A stretch of 64,000 bases of DNA from Massilia sp. PDC64 (GTDB lineage: Bacteria > Pseudomonadota > Gammaproteobacteria > Burkholderiales > Burkholderiaceae_D), in assembly GCF_900101265.1 (NCBI RefSeq), contig NZ_FMZS01000007.1, positions 248,001 to 312,000 on the forward strand. Reading direction: 5' to 3'. A program made the translations under genes and the position numbers. Under the pieces are notes generated by a model, which was not told where the DNA came from, made no database searches, and saw nothing but the letters and a program-made list of their open reading frames with translations. Shown piece after piece: positions 8,328-15,407 of the stretch; positions within the stretch are counted from its first letter, which is position 1, and each line of letters starts with the position of its first letter.

Positions 8328-9242
8328 ATGCACAATTCACTCCCGAAACACGTCAAGATCGTCGAAGTCGGCCCGCGCGACGGGCTGCAGAACGAGAAGG
8401 AAGCGGTGTCCGCCGCGGTCAAGATCGAACTGGTCGACCGCCTGTCGCGCGCCGGTTTTGCCAACATCGAGGCGGCATCGTTCGTCTCGCCGAAATGGGT
8501 GCCGCAGATGGCGACCAGCACGGAGGTCATGGCCGGCATCGCCCGCCATCCCGGCACGCTGTATTCCGCGCTGACGCCGAACATGCAGGGCTTCGAGGCG
8601 GCGCTGGCGGCAAAGGCCGATGAAGTCGTGATCTTCGGCTCCGCGTCGGAAGCGTTTTCGCAGCGAAACATCAACTGCTCGATCGCGGAATCCATCGCGC
8701 GCTTCGAACCCGTGGCGAAGGCAGCGAAGGACAACGGCCTGCGCCTGCGCGGCAGCATCAGCTGCGCATTCGGCTGCCCGTACCAGGGCGACGTGCCGCT
8801 GGATGCCGTCGCGGACGTCGTGGGCCGCATGCGCGACCTGGGCTGCGACGAGATCGACATCGCCGACACGATCGGCGTCTCGACCCCGCGCAAGACGCAG
8901 GCCGTGATGGAGACGGCGGCGCGCGCCTTCGCGCTGGACCGCATCTCCGGCCATTTCCACGACACCTATGGGCAGGCGCTCGCCAACATCTATGCCAGCC
9001 TGGAACTGGGCGTCACGATCTTCCACTCGTCCGTATCGGGCCTGGGCGGCTGCCCGTATGCAAAGGGCGCGACGGGCAACGTGGCAACCGAGGACGTGGT
9101 CTACATGCTGAATGGACTGGGCATCGAGACGGGCATCGACCTCGATCTCGTCGTGGATGCGGGCGCGTTCATTTCGCAGCATCTCGGCCGCAAGGGCGCG
9201 AGCCGTGCGGGCAATGCGTTACTGGCGAAGAGGAGCTTGTAA
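8328..9242 (+). CDS. liuE: Hydroxymethylglutaryl-CoA lyase
   Basis: Cleaves HMG-CoA to acetyl-CoA and acetoacetate, the last step of leucine degradation. 304 residues. The DRE-TIM-barrel N-terminus VEVGPRDGLQNEK carries the catalytic Arg/Asp. HFHDTYGQALANI provides metal-ligand His residues. SVSGLGGCPYAKGATGN is the lyase signature with catalytic Cys. The ATG follows AGGAAACCACC, 9 bp after the reductase stop, consistent with one operon. A hairpin just downstream (9254-9275) probably ends the transcript. Confidence 0.93.
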   Translation: MHNSLPKHVKIVEVGPRDGLQNEKEAVSAAVKIELVDRLSRAGFANIEAASFVSPKWVPQMATSTEVMAGIARHPGTLYSALTPNMQGFEAALAAKADEVVIFGSASEAFSQRNINCSIAESIARFEPVAKAAKDNGLRLRGSISCAFGCPYQGDVPLDAVADVVGRMRDLGCDEIDIADTIGVSTPRKTQAVMETAARAFALDRISGHFHDTYGQALANIYASLELGVTIFHSSVSGLGGCPYAKGATGNVATEDVVYMLNGLGIETGIDLDLVVDAGAFISQHLGRKGASRAGNALLAKRSL

Positions 9243-9249
9243 CAAATGA

Positions 9250-9278
9250 AAAAGGCCGACGATCTCTCGTCGGCCTCT
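9250..9278 (-). terminator. Rho-independent terminator (possibly bidirectional)
   Basis: A 9-bp perfect stem, 9254-9262 paired with 9267-9275, with loop TCTC. On the minus strand it is followed by a T-run (TTTTTC), as expected just beyond the 3' end of tRNA-Pro. The same hairpin lies 12 bp after the liuE stop and may also end that transcript. Confidence 0.75.
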
Positions 9279-9286
9279 TGCTATAC

Positions 9287-9363
<77 letters not shown>

Positions 9364-9442
9364 AAGACAGCCATCATACCGTCCGGGTACTGTCCCGGTC
9401 AAGGAAAGCCCGTGGATCCGTGGTTTTCGCACAGGTGAAGAC

Positions 9443-10075
9443 GTGACGTTTGCAATCGACAACATCGACGGCGCCCTCCCCGACCGCAAGCAGGTCAACC
9501 GCATCGCGGCCGGCATTGCGCTGTCGGTGCTCGCGCATGCGGTGCTGCTTGCTGTCTATCGCCAGCCTGCAACGACGTTGCCCGCCGCGCCGCCGGAACG
9601 GCTCACGATCCGTTTAAAAGCCGCGCCGCCGCCACCCGTGCCGCCCGTCGAAGTGAAACCGGCCGAGACGCCGGCCAAACCGATTCCGCGCGCGCAACCT
9701 CCCGCAAAGAAAACGCGTCCCGTGATCGCCGTACCGGTGGAAAAACGCCAGTCGACCGAGGAAACCTATGCCGTGAAACCGGCCCCGGAAACACCCGCAC
9801 CACCGCCGGAACCCGCACCGACGCGGCATTTCGACGTCGACGCCGCCCGCAGCATGGCGCGCGGCATGGCAACGAAGCTGGCCAACGAACCGGATCCGGA
9901 CAAGGTGGGCACGGCGCTCGAACGCCTGCCCAAGCCGGGGCTGCAAACGGAAAACAAGTTCGAACGGGCGATCAAGCAGGCCAAGCGGCCGGATTGCAAG
10001 GATGGCGTGCCGGGAGGCTTGCTGGCGCCGATCTTCCTGGCGATGGACAAGAAGGACAGCGGGTGCAAGTGGTAA
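9443..10075 (+). CDS. Proline-rich, single-membrane-helix protein (TonB-like N-terminus)
   Basis: 210 residues from a GTG at 9443, preceded by AGGTGAAG. The frame is open further upstream but runs through the tRNA, so an earlier start is unlikely. One hydrophobic helix at about residues 17-35 (IALSVLAHAVLLAVY) is followed by a Pro/Ala/Lys-rich periplasmic stretch as in TonB energy transducers. The C-terminal part, with DCKDGVPGGLLAPIFLAMDKKDSGCKW near the end, is not a recognisable TonB domain. There is no ExbB/ExbD partner nearby. Function is unknown; an envelope-spanning role is inferred from architecture only. Confidence 0.6.
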   Translation: MTFAIDNIDGALPDRKQVNRIAAGIALSVLAHAVLLAVYRQPATTLPAAPPERLTIRLKAAPPPPVPPVEVKPAETPAKPIPRAQPPAKKTRPVIAVPVEKRQSTEETYAVKPAPETPAPPPEPAPTRHFDVDAARSMARGMATKLANEPDPDKVGTALERLPKPGLQTENKFERAIKQAKRPDCKDGVPGGLLAPIFLAMDKKDSGCKW

Positions 10076-10096
10076 CGGCGCTTATTGCCGCCCTGC

Positions 10097-11005
10097 TTAC
10101 TCGCCGCCCTTGATCTGCAACGCCCGCTCGTACAACGCGTTTTTCTTTTTTCCCGTGATCTGCGCCGCCAGCGCGGCCGCCTGTTTCACCGAACACTCTT
10201 CCAGCAGGATGCGCAGCACGCGCTCCGCTTCGACGTCGCCCTCATCGTCCGCCATCTGCGCGCCCTCGACCAGCACGACGAATTCGCCGCGTTCGCGGTT
10301 GGCGTCGGCCTTCACCCATGCGAGCGCCTCGCTCAGCGGGCAGCGATGGATTTCCTCGAACAATTTCGTCAGCTCGCGCGCAAACACGACCTGGCGCGCC
10401 GGCTCGAATGCGGCGACGAGAGATTCCACACAGTCCGTGATGCGATGCGGTGCCTCATAGAACACGAGCGTCGCCGGCACGGCCTTGAGCGTGGCCAGTT
10501 CCGCTTCGCGCTGCTTCGTCTTCGCGGGCAGGAAGCCGACAAAATAGAAGCGGTCGTTCACGAGCCCACTCGCCGACAGCGCCGCGATGGCGGCCGACGA
10601 GCCCGGCACGGGCACGACGTGCAGGCCCGCGTCGCGCACGGCGTCGACGATGCGCGCGCCCGGGTCGGACACGGCCGGAGTGCCCGCATCCGACACGAGC
10701 GCCACGCGCTCGCCCGCGCGCAGGCGCGTCACAAGCTTCTCGGCAACTTCGCGTTCGTTGTGCTGGTGCGCGGCGATCATCTGTTTGTTCAGGCCGAAGC
10801 GGGTCAGCAAAGCGCCGGTCTTTCTCGTGTCCTCGCAGGCGACGACGTCGGCCAGCAGCAGCACGTGCAGCGCGCGCAGCGTGATGTCGGTGACGTTGCC
10901 GATGGGTGTGGCCACCACGTAAAGCGTTGCGGTAGGATAGGACTGCTGGGCGGCCTCGCCCATGACGGGCAGTTGGGCGATCTGGCTGGACTGGGTTTCT
11001 GTCAT
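10097..11005 (-). CDS. rsmI: 16S rRNA (cytidine1402-2'-O)-methyltransferase
   Basis: SAM-dependent 2'-O-methylation of C1402 in the 16S rRNA decoding centre. 302 residues from the ATG at 11005. A GTG at 11038 is in frame but would overlap the divergent lpoA by 19 bp. Tetrapyrrole-methylase-fold motifs are visible: LYVVATPIGNVTDITLRAL, ACEDTRKTGALL, VSDAGTPAVSDPG and VPGSSAAIAALSASG. Divergence from lpoA-yraN-diaA-dolP reproduces the E. coli yraL/yraMNOP arrangement. Confidence 0.93.
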   Translation of the reverse strand: MTETQSSQIAQLPVMGEAAQQSYPTATLYVVATPIGNVTDITLRALHVLLLADVVACEDTRKTGALLTRFGLNKQMIAAHQHNEREVAEKLVTRLRAGERVALVSDAGTPAVSDPGARIVDAVRDAGLHVVPVPGSSAAIAALSASGLVNDRFYFVGFLPAKTKQREAELATLKAVPATLVFYEAPHRITDCVESLVAAFEPARQVVFARELTKLFEEIHRCPLSEALAWVKADANRERGEFVVLVEGAQMADDEGDVEAERVLRILLEECSVKQAAALAAQITGKKKNALYERALQIKGGE

Positions 11006-11019
11006 GTTGGGGAATACGG

Positions 11020-12249
11020 ATGAAGATTCTCGAGGCACTGTGCGCCCGGCTGGCCTGGCTGCTCATCATGATGAGCGTGGCCGGCTTTGCCCTGGCCGGC
11101 ACGCCATGTGCCGGGCCGCAGCGATTGTGCGCGTCCGTGGACACTAACACAAGTGCGCACGCGCCCCTTCTCGCCATGCTGGATCCCGCCATCCAGCCGC
11201 GTCCCGCCCGGCCGCAACCGAACGAACCCGCCCCGCCGCCGCCGCCGTCCGCCGCCCCGATCCGCATCGCGCTGCTGCTGCCGATGCGATCGAGCACGCT
11301 GGCAACTGCCGCCGAAGCCGTACGCGCCGGCTTCATGGCCGGCATGGACCGGGACGGCACCGGCTTCAAGGCCGAGATCGTCTCGACGGGCGATGCGCCG
11401 CGCGACGTGCTCGACGCCTACACGCGCGCCGCGGTCGCCAGCGACATCATCGTTGGTCCGCTCGCGCGTTCCGCCGTCGCGGCGCTGGCCGACAGCGATG
11501 CCGTCACGCGGCCGACCGTCGTGCTGAGCGTGCCGGAAGGCCGCTCCAGCGTGCCACGGGGGATGCTCGTGGCCGGCCTGTCGATCGAGGACGAGGCCCG
11601 CCAGGTGGCGGAATGGGCCGCGCGCGAGCATCCGCACGGCCGCGCGCTGATCCTCACGGGCGGCGCGGCCTGGGCGCAGCGGGCGGCCGGGGCGTTCGAG
11701 GCGCGCTGGACCCAGCTGGGCCACACGAACCAGCGCTTCGCGATCCCGTCCGGCGCAGGGGGCAAGGCGGCCATCGAGGAACTGAAGCAGAAACTGGAGA
11801 TCGACCCGCCCGACCTGTTGTTCGCCGCACTCGACAGCGCGGCGCTGCGCCCCGTGCGCGCACTGGCCGCCGCCACGATCCCCTGCTATGGCGGCGGGCC
11901 GGCGAATCCGGGGCGGTCGACGGCGCCCGATGTTCCCGGCCTCGACGGCGTGCGCATCCTCGACCTGCCGTGGATCGTGCTGCCCGACGACCCGGCCGTG
12001 ATGGTCTACCCGCGGCCCCTGGATACGGAACAGCCGCTCGACATGGACCGTTTATATGCCCTCGGCATCGACGCCTTCCGCGTCGCGCGCGAACTGGCGC
12101 TGCGGGATGGCGCGCCGTTCGGCATGGACGGCGTCACGGGGCGGCTCGACGTAGTCGCCGGCCCCGGCGGGCAATTGCAGCTGCAGCGGCGGGAGGCGGC
12201 CGTCGTCGTGCGCGGCGGCGCATTCGAGCCGGTCGACAAGGGCCGCTGA
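11020..12249 (+). CDS. lpoA: LpoA-type penicillin-binding-protein activator (YraM family)
   Basis: Periplasmic-binding-protein-fold protein; in E. coli, LpoA is an outer-membrane lipoprotein that activates PBP1a. 409 residues with an N-terminal hydrophobic signal (about 10-26), a Pro-rich linker (62-78) and an ABC-substrate-binding-like domain beginning IRIALLLPM. It is much shorter than E. coli LpoA (about 680) because the N-terminal TPR region is missing. I see no convincing lipobox: the Cys after the signal is in AGTPCAG. The call depends on synteny (rsmI divergent upstream, yraN, diaA, dolP downstream) plus the fold. Confidence 0.72.
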   Translation: MKILEALCARLAWLLIMMSVAGFALAGTPCAGPQRLCASVDTNTSAHAPLLAMLDPAIQPRPARPQPNEPAPPPPPSAAPIRIALLLPMRSSTLATAAEAVRAGFMAGMDRDGTGFKAEIVSTGDAPRDVLDAYTRAAVASDIIVGPLARSAVAALADSDAVTRPTVVLSVPEGRSSVPRGMLVAGLSIEDEARQVAEWAAREHPHGRALILTGGAAWAQRAAGAFEARWTQLGHTNQRFAIPSGAGGKAAIEELKQKLEIDPPDLLFAALDSAALRPVRALAAATIPCYGGGPANPGRSTAPDVPGLDGVRILDLPWIVLPDDPAVMVYPRPLDTEQPLDMDRLYALGIDAFRVARELALRDGAPFGMDGVTGRLDVVAGPGGQLQLQRREAAVVVRGGAFEPVDKGR

Positions 12250-12250
12250 C

Positions 12251-12610
12251 ATGTGGCCAACCCGGCTGTCGCACAAGCAGGAGCAGGGACGGGCGTGGGA
12301 AGACGTGGCCCTGGCCTGGCTCGAGCGCCGCGGTCTCGTGCTGGTGGAAGCGAATTTCCAGTGCAAGCCGGGAGAAATCGACCTGATCCTGCGCGACGGC
12401 GCCACGCTCGTGTTCGTCGAAGTGCGCCAGCGCGCGGAAGGCGCCCCGGTCAGCGCGGCGGAGAGCATCAGTCCGGCGAAGATCCGCCGCATCGTCCGCG
12501 CCGCCCAGGTTTATCTGCAGCGCTTCGACCGGCTGCCCCCTTGCCGCATCGACGTCGTGGCCATCGATGGCAACCATGTCGAATGGATAAGAAACGCCAT
12601 TGAAGTGTAA
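12251..12610 (+). CDS. yraN: YraN family (UPF0102) nuclease-fold protein
   Basis: 119 residues with a Holliday-junction-resolvase/endonuclease-like core. G-E-I-D-L-I-L, then LVFVEVRQR, give the D-x(n)-E-x-K/R pattern of the PD-(D/E)XK superfamily. Activity has not been established for the family. The ATG is 1 bp after the lpoA stop, so the genes are coupled. Fixed position between lpoA and diaA as in E. coli. Confidence 0.88.
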   Translation: MWPTRLSHKQEQGRAWEDVALAWLERRGLVLVEANFQCKPGEIDLILRDGATLVFVEVRQRAEGAPVSAAESISPAKIRRIVRAAQVYLQRFDRLPPCRIDVVAIDGNHVEWIRNAIEV

Positions 12611-12652
12611 GCATTTTTTGCTGGCCTTGATCGCCCGGCATTGCCACTGCAC

Positions 12653-12658
12653 TATAAT
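12653..12658 (+). promoter_or_regulatory. Candidate -10 element close upstream of diaA
   Basis: A perfect TATAAT ends 8 bp before the diaA ATG at 12667. Normal spacing puts the transcription start at about 12664-12666, which would make the transcript nearly leaderless. No matching -35 is at 16-18 bp; the closest, TTGATC at 12627-12632, has a 20-bp spacer. Confidence 0.4.
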
Positions 12659-12666
12659 CTTTGACC

Positions 12667-13263
12667 ATGAATACTCAACGCATCCTCGCCCACTTCCAGG
12701 AAAGCGCCGAACTCAAGATGAAGTCGGCGACTCTCCTCGCACAACCGATTTCCCAAGCGATTGAGCTGATGTTCAATGCGCTTTCCAACGGCAACAAGAT
12801 CCTCGCCTGCGGCAACGGCGGCTCGGCCGGCGATGCCCAGCACTTCGCTGCCGAACTGGTCGGCCGCTTCGAGCGCGAGCGCTTCCCGCTGCCGGCCATC
12901 GCGCTGACCACCGACACGTCGATCATCACGGCCGTCGGCAACGACTACAGTTTCAACGAAATCTTCAGCAAGCAGGTGCAGGCGTTCGGCCAGGCCGGCG
13001 ACATCCTGCTGGCGATTTCGACGTCGGGCAATTCGGCCAACGTGCTGGCCGCCGTCGAAGCCGCGCTGGAACGCGAGATGCGCATCGTCGCCCTGACGGG
13101 CAAGGATGGCGGCAAGCTGGCGCAGATGCTGACCGACGCCGACGTCCATATCAACGTGCCGCATTCCCGCACCGCCCGCATCCAGGAAGTGCACCTGGTC
13201 GCGATCCACAGTATCTGCGACGGTCTCGACGTCGCCCTGTTCGGAGAAGAAGATGCAAATTAA
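12667..13263 (+). CDS. diaA: DnaA initiator-associating protein DiaA / SIS-domain phosphosugar isomerase family
   Basis: SIS-domain protein. In E. coli, DiaA tetramers promote DnaA assembly at oriC; the paralogue GmhA makes sedoheptulose-7-phosphate isomer for LPS heptose. 198 residues from the ATG at 12667; an upstream in-frame TTG at 12661 is less likely. Motifs are ACGNGGSAGDAQHFAAELVGR and ISTSGNSANVLAAVEAA. No other heptose gene is near and the position after yraN matches diaA. The stop overlaps the dolP start by 11 bp. Confidence 0.85.
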   Translation: MNTQRILAHFQESAELKMKSATLLAQPISQAIELMFNALSNGNKILACGNGGSAGDAQHFAAELVGRFERERFPLPAIALTTDTSIITAVGNDYSFNEIFSKQVQAFGQAGDILLAISTSGNSANVLAAVEAALEREMRIVALTGKDGGKLAQMLTDADVHINVPHSRTARIQEVHLVAIHSICDGLDVALFGEEDAN

Positions 13264-13909
13264 CGCCGGCGCCGTGCTGCGTCCCCTGTCGAAGGCCGTG
13301 CTGTGCGTGGCCCTGCTGTCGTCCCTGCAAGGCTGCGTCGCGGTCGTGGCCGGTGCCGCCGTCGGCGGTGCCGTCGCGACGGCCGACCGCCGCACGCTGG
13401 GCGCGCAGACCGAAGACAAGGCCATCGCGGTGAAAGCCGAAGCCCGCATGGGCGACATCGTCGGCGACGCCGGCCACGTCAACGTCAACAGCTACAACCG
13501 CAAGGTGCTGCTGACCGGCGAGGTGAAGGATGAAGCGATGAAGCGCGCGGTCGAGAACGAAGTGCGCGGCATCACCGGCGTCGAAGGCGTCATGAACGAA
13601 CTGGAAATCGCCGGCCCGTCGAGCTACACGTCGCGCTCCAGCGATGCGCTGATCACCAGCAAGGTGAAACTCAGCCTGGCCGACAAGAAGACCGTGTCGG
13701 CAACGTCGTTCAAGGTCGTGACGGAGCGCGGCACCGTCTACCTGATGGGTCTCGTGACGCAGCGCGAAGGCAATATCGCCGCCGACGTGGCCCAGGGCGT
13801 GTCGGGCGTCATGCGCGTGGTAAAAATGTTCGAATACATCAGCGAAGAAGACCTCCGCTCGATGCAACCGCCGCAACAGCAACAGGCCGAGCCGCGGGGC
13901 ACCTCGTAA
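13253..13909 (+). CDS. dolP: BON-domain outer-membrane lipoprotein (DolP/YraP family)
   Basis: Division- and outer-membrane-quality-associated lipoprotein. 218 residues. The signal peptide ends in lipobox SLQGC (mature Cys about 28). Two BON domains follow: one with VNVNSYNRKVLLTGEV and GITGVEGVMNELEI, the second with ALITSKVKLSL and VYLMGLVTQREG. A Gln/Pro-rich tail follows. The 11-bp overlap with diaA indicates coupled translation. Last gene of the conserved block. Confidence 0.9.
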   Translation: MQINAGAVLRPLSKAVLCVALLSSLQGCVAVVAGAAVGGAVATADRRTLGAQTEDKAIAVKAEARMGDIVGDAGHVNVNSYNRKVLLTGEVKDEAMKRAVENEVRGITGVEGVMNELEIAGPSSYTSRSSDALITSKVKLSLADKKTVSATSFKVVTERGTVYLMGLVTQREGNIAADVAQGVSGVMRVVKMFEYISEEDLRSMQPPQQQQAEPRGTS

Positions 13910-13934
13910 GGCATCGGCTTGACGGGATGAGACC

Positions 13935-14447
13935 ATGACCACTTCACAACGTACCTGGATCAAACCGGCCGCCATCGGCGCGGCCGTGCTGGCCATCGCC
14001 GGCATCGGTTTCGCCACGTTCAGCCAGCAGCAGCAGGCGCCCGACGTCACGTTCATCACCATCGCCGGCCAGAAGATCAGCTCGCACGACTTGCGGGGCA
14101 AGGTCGTGATGGTCAATTTCTGGGCGACGTCCTGCGCCACCTGCGTGAAAGAAATGCCGCAGATGGTCGAGACGTACAACAAGTTCAAGCAGGACGGCCT
14201 GGAATTCGTCGCCGTGGCGATGAGCTACGATCCGCCGAACTATGTCTTGAACTACACCGAGACGCGCAAGCTGCCCTTCAAAGTGGCGCTCGATTCCGGT
14301 GGCGACCTGGCCAAGCAGTTCGGCGACGTCAACATGACGCCGACCACCTTCGTCATCGGCAAGGATGGCAAGATCCTCAAGCGCTACCTGGGCGAACCGG
14401 ATTTCGCGTCGCTGCACGCGCTGCTGCAGAAATCCCTGAAATCGTAA
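13935..14447 (+). CDS. TlpA-family membrane-anchored thiol:disulfide oxidoreductase
   Basis: 170 residues. An uncleaved N-terminal membrane helix (about 11-27) is followed by a periplasmic thioredoxin fold. The redox motif is CATC in FWATSCATCVKEMP, and the cis-Pro segment is NMTPTTFVIG. CATC rather than WCGPC or WCPPC is a common TlpA/ResA-like variant. Likely reduces or oxidises envelope thiols; the partner is unknown. 25 bp after dolP. Confidence 0.85.
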   Translation: MTTSQRTWIKPAAIGAAVLAIAGIGFATFSQQQQAPDVTFITIAGQKISSHDLRGKVVMVNFWATSCATCVKEMPQMVETYNKFKQDGLEFVAVAMSYDPPNYVLNYTETRKLPFKVALDSGGDLAKQFGDVNMTPTTFVIGKDGKILKRYLGEPDFASLHALLQKSLKS

Positions 14448-14527
14448 CAGTTCCGGCACACCGCTGACCTCCCGCAAACGCTGAGGTCTTGTTCGGCACA
14501 AGCTTGATGCCGGCAAAGGAGGATGCG

Positions 14528-15157
14528 ATGCGCAAGCTGATCATGTACGCCCTCGTGCCGGGCCTGCTGACGGCAGGCTGCGGCAGCGTCGACACCGGTC
14601 TGCGCAACACCGTGGTGTTGCATTACCAGCACGTTGCCAACGTCCACCGGATCGATTTCACCAACCCCGTCGCGCTACCGAACCGCGCGCCCGTCCAGTT
14701 CGTGCTGCCGCTGGACTCGCACGGATTCTGGGCCGTGTTCCTGCTGTGCGACCTGGACGTCACGGGTGCCAATATCCCCAGTTTTTATTTCGACGCCGAC
14801 CGCCTCCGCGTGCAATACGGCGACCAGCGCTTCGGGCCGCTGCGGCCGTACACGCTGCGGCTGGAAGACACGGCCGACATCAACAGCCGCTTCGACACGC
14901 AATCCCTCGCCGATGGGATCGCGGCCGAACTCCAGCGCGGCCCGTCGAGCCAGGTCTTCCGGCACGGCTATTACGCGGGTCTGGATTACCGCTTCGCCAT
15001 CTACATCCCGCGCGCGCTGCCCGACTATTCCGGCGACCAGCTGCGCCTGCGCTACGAAGGCGGCCAGACGCTGGCACTGGGCAATGGCTATCCGCCCGCC
15101 GACATCGCGTTCGCCGGCCCCGGCGGTTCCGGCATTGCTGCGCACTGCCTGCCCTGA
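14528..15157 (+). CDS. Putative lipoprotein of unknown function
   Basis: 209 residues from the ATG at 14528, which has a strong AAAGGAGGA Shine-Dalgarno; the frame is open upstream but has no comparable site. N-terminal signal MRKLIMYALVPGLLTAGC has a lipobox LTAGC. The rest is a beta-rich soluble domain with no motif I recognise. Two short segments, DYRFAIYIPRALPDYSGDQL and LRLRYEGGQTLALGNG, resemble a jelly-roll-like edge but this is not evidence of function. Confidence 0.7.
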   Translation: MRKLIMYALVPGLLTAGCGSVDTGLRNTVVLHYQHVANVHRIDFTNPVALPNRAPVQFVLPLDSHGFWAVFLLCDLDVTGANIPSFYFDADRLRVQYGDQRFGPLRPYTLRLEDTADINSRFDTQSLADGIAAELQRGPSSQVFRHGYYAGLDYRFAIYIPRALPDYSGDQLRLRYEGGQTLALGNGYPPADIAFAGPGGSGIAAHCLP

Positions 15158-15193
15158 ACGGCGTAAGCTGGCGTCATCGACACGGAGGCCAAC

Positions 15194-15400
15194 ATGGACG
15201 TGGGCAACCAGACATTGACGGTCGAGCAGGCCTACCGGGCCATGCTCGCTTTCCTCGAACGCGAAGTCGAGTTGACGGAGTCCAGCGACCTGGCCGACCT
15301 GCTGGCCGGCTACCGGCTGGATGAAGACGGCCGGACGAGCGATCCGGCCCTGTGGGAGGAATGGTTGGAAGCCGTCGGGCGGGCCCGGCAGCTGCCGTAA
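15194..15400 (+). CDS. Small acidic hypothetical protein
   Basis: 68 residues, with GGAGG at 15184-15188 at good spacing from the ATG. Predicted helical and acidic, with conserved-looking segments LTVEQAYRAMLAFLE and DPALWEEWLEAV. Short cytoplasmic proteins of this kind occur as conserved hypotheticals in Oxalobacteraceae. Function unknown. Converges on the helicase gene, 7 bp apart. Confidence 0.65.
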   Translation: MDVGNQTLTVEQAYRAMLAFLEREVELTESSDLADLLAGYRLDEDGRTSDPALWEEWLEAVGRARQLP

Positions 15401-15407
15401 AGCGCGC

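Noticed and set aside
14448..14527. Terminator after the TlpA gene
   Set aside because: A GACCTC/GAGGTC stem exists but is short and is followed by no T-run.
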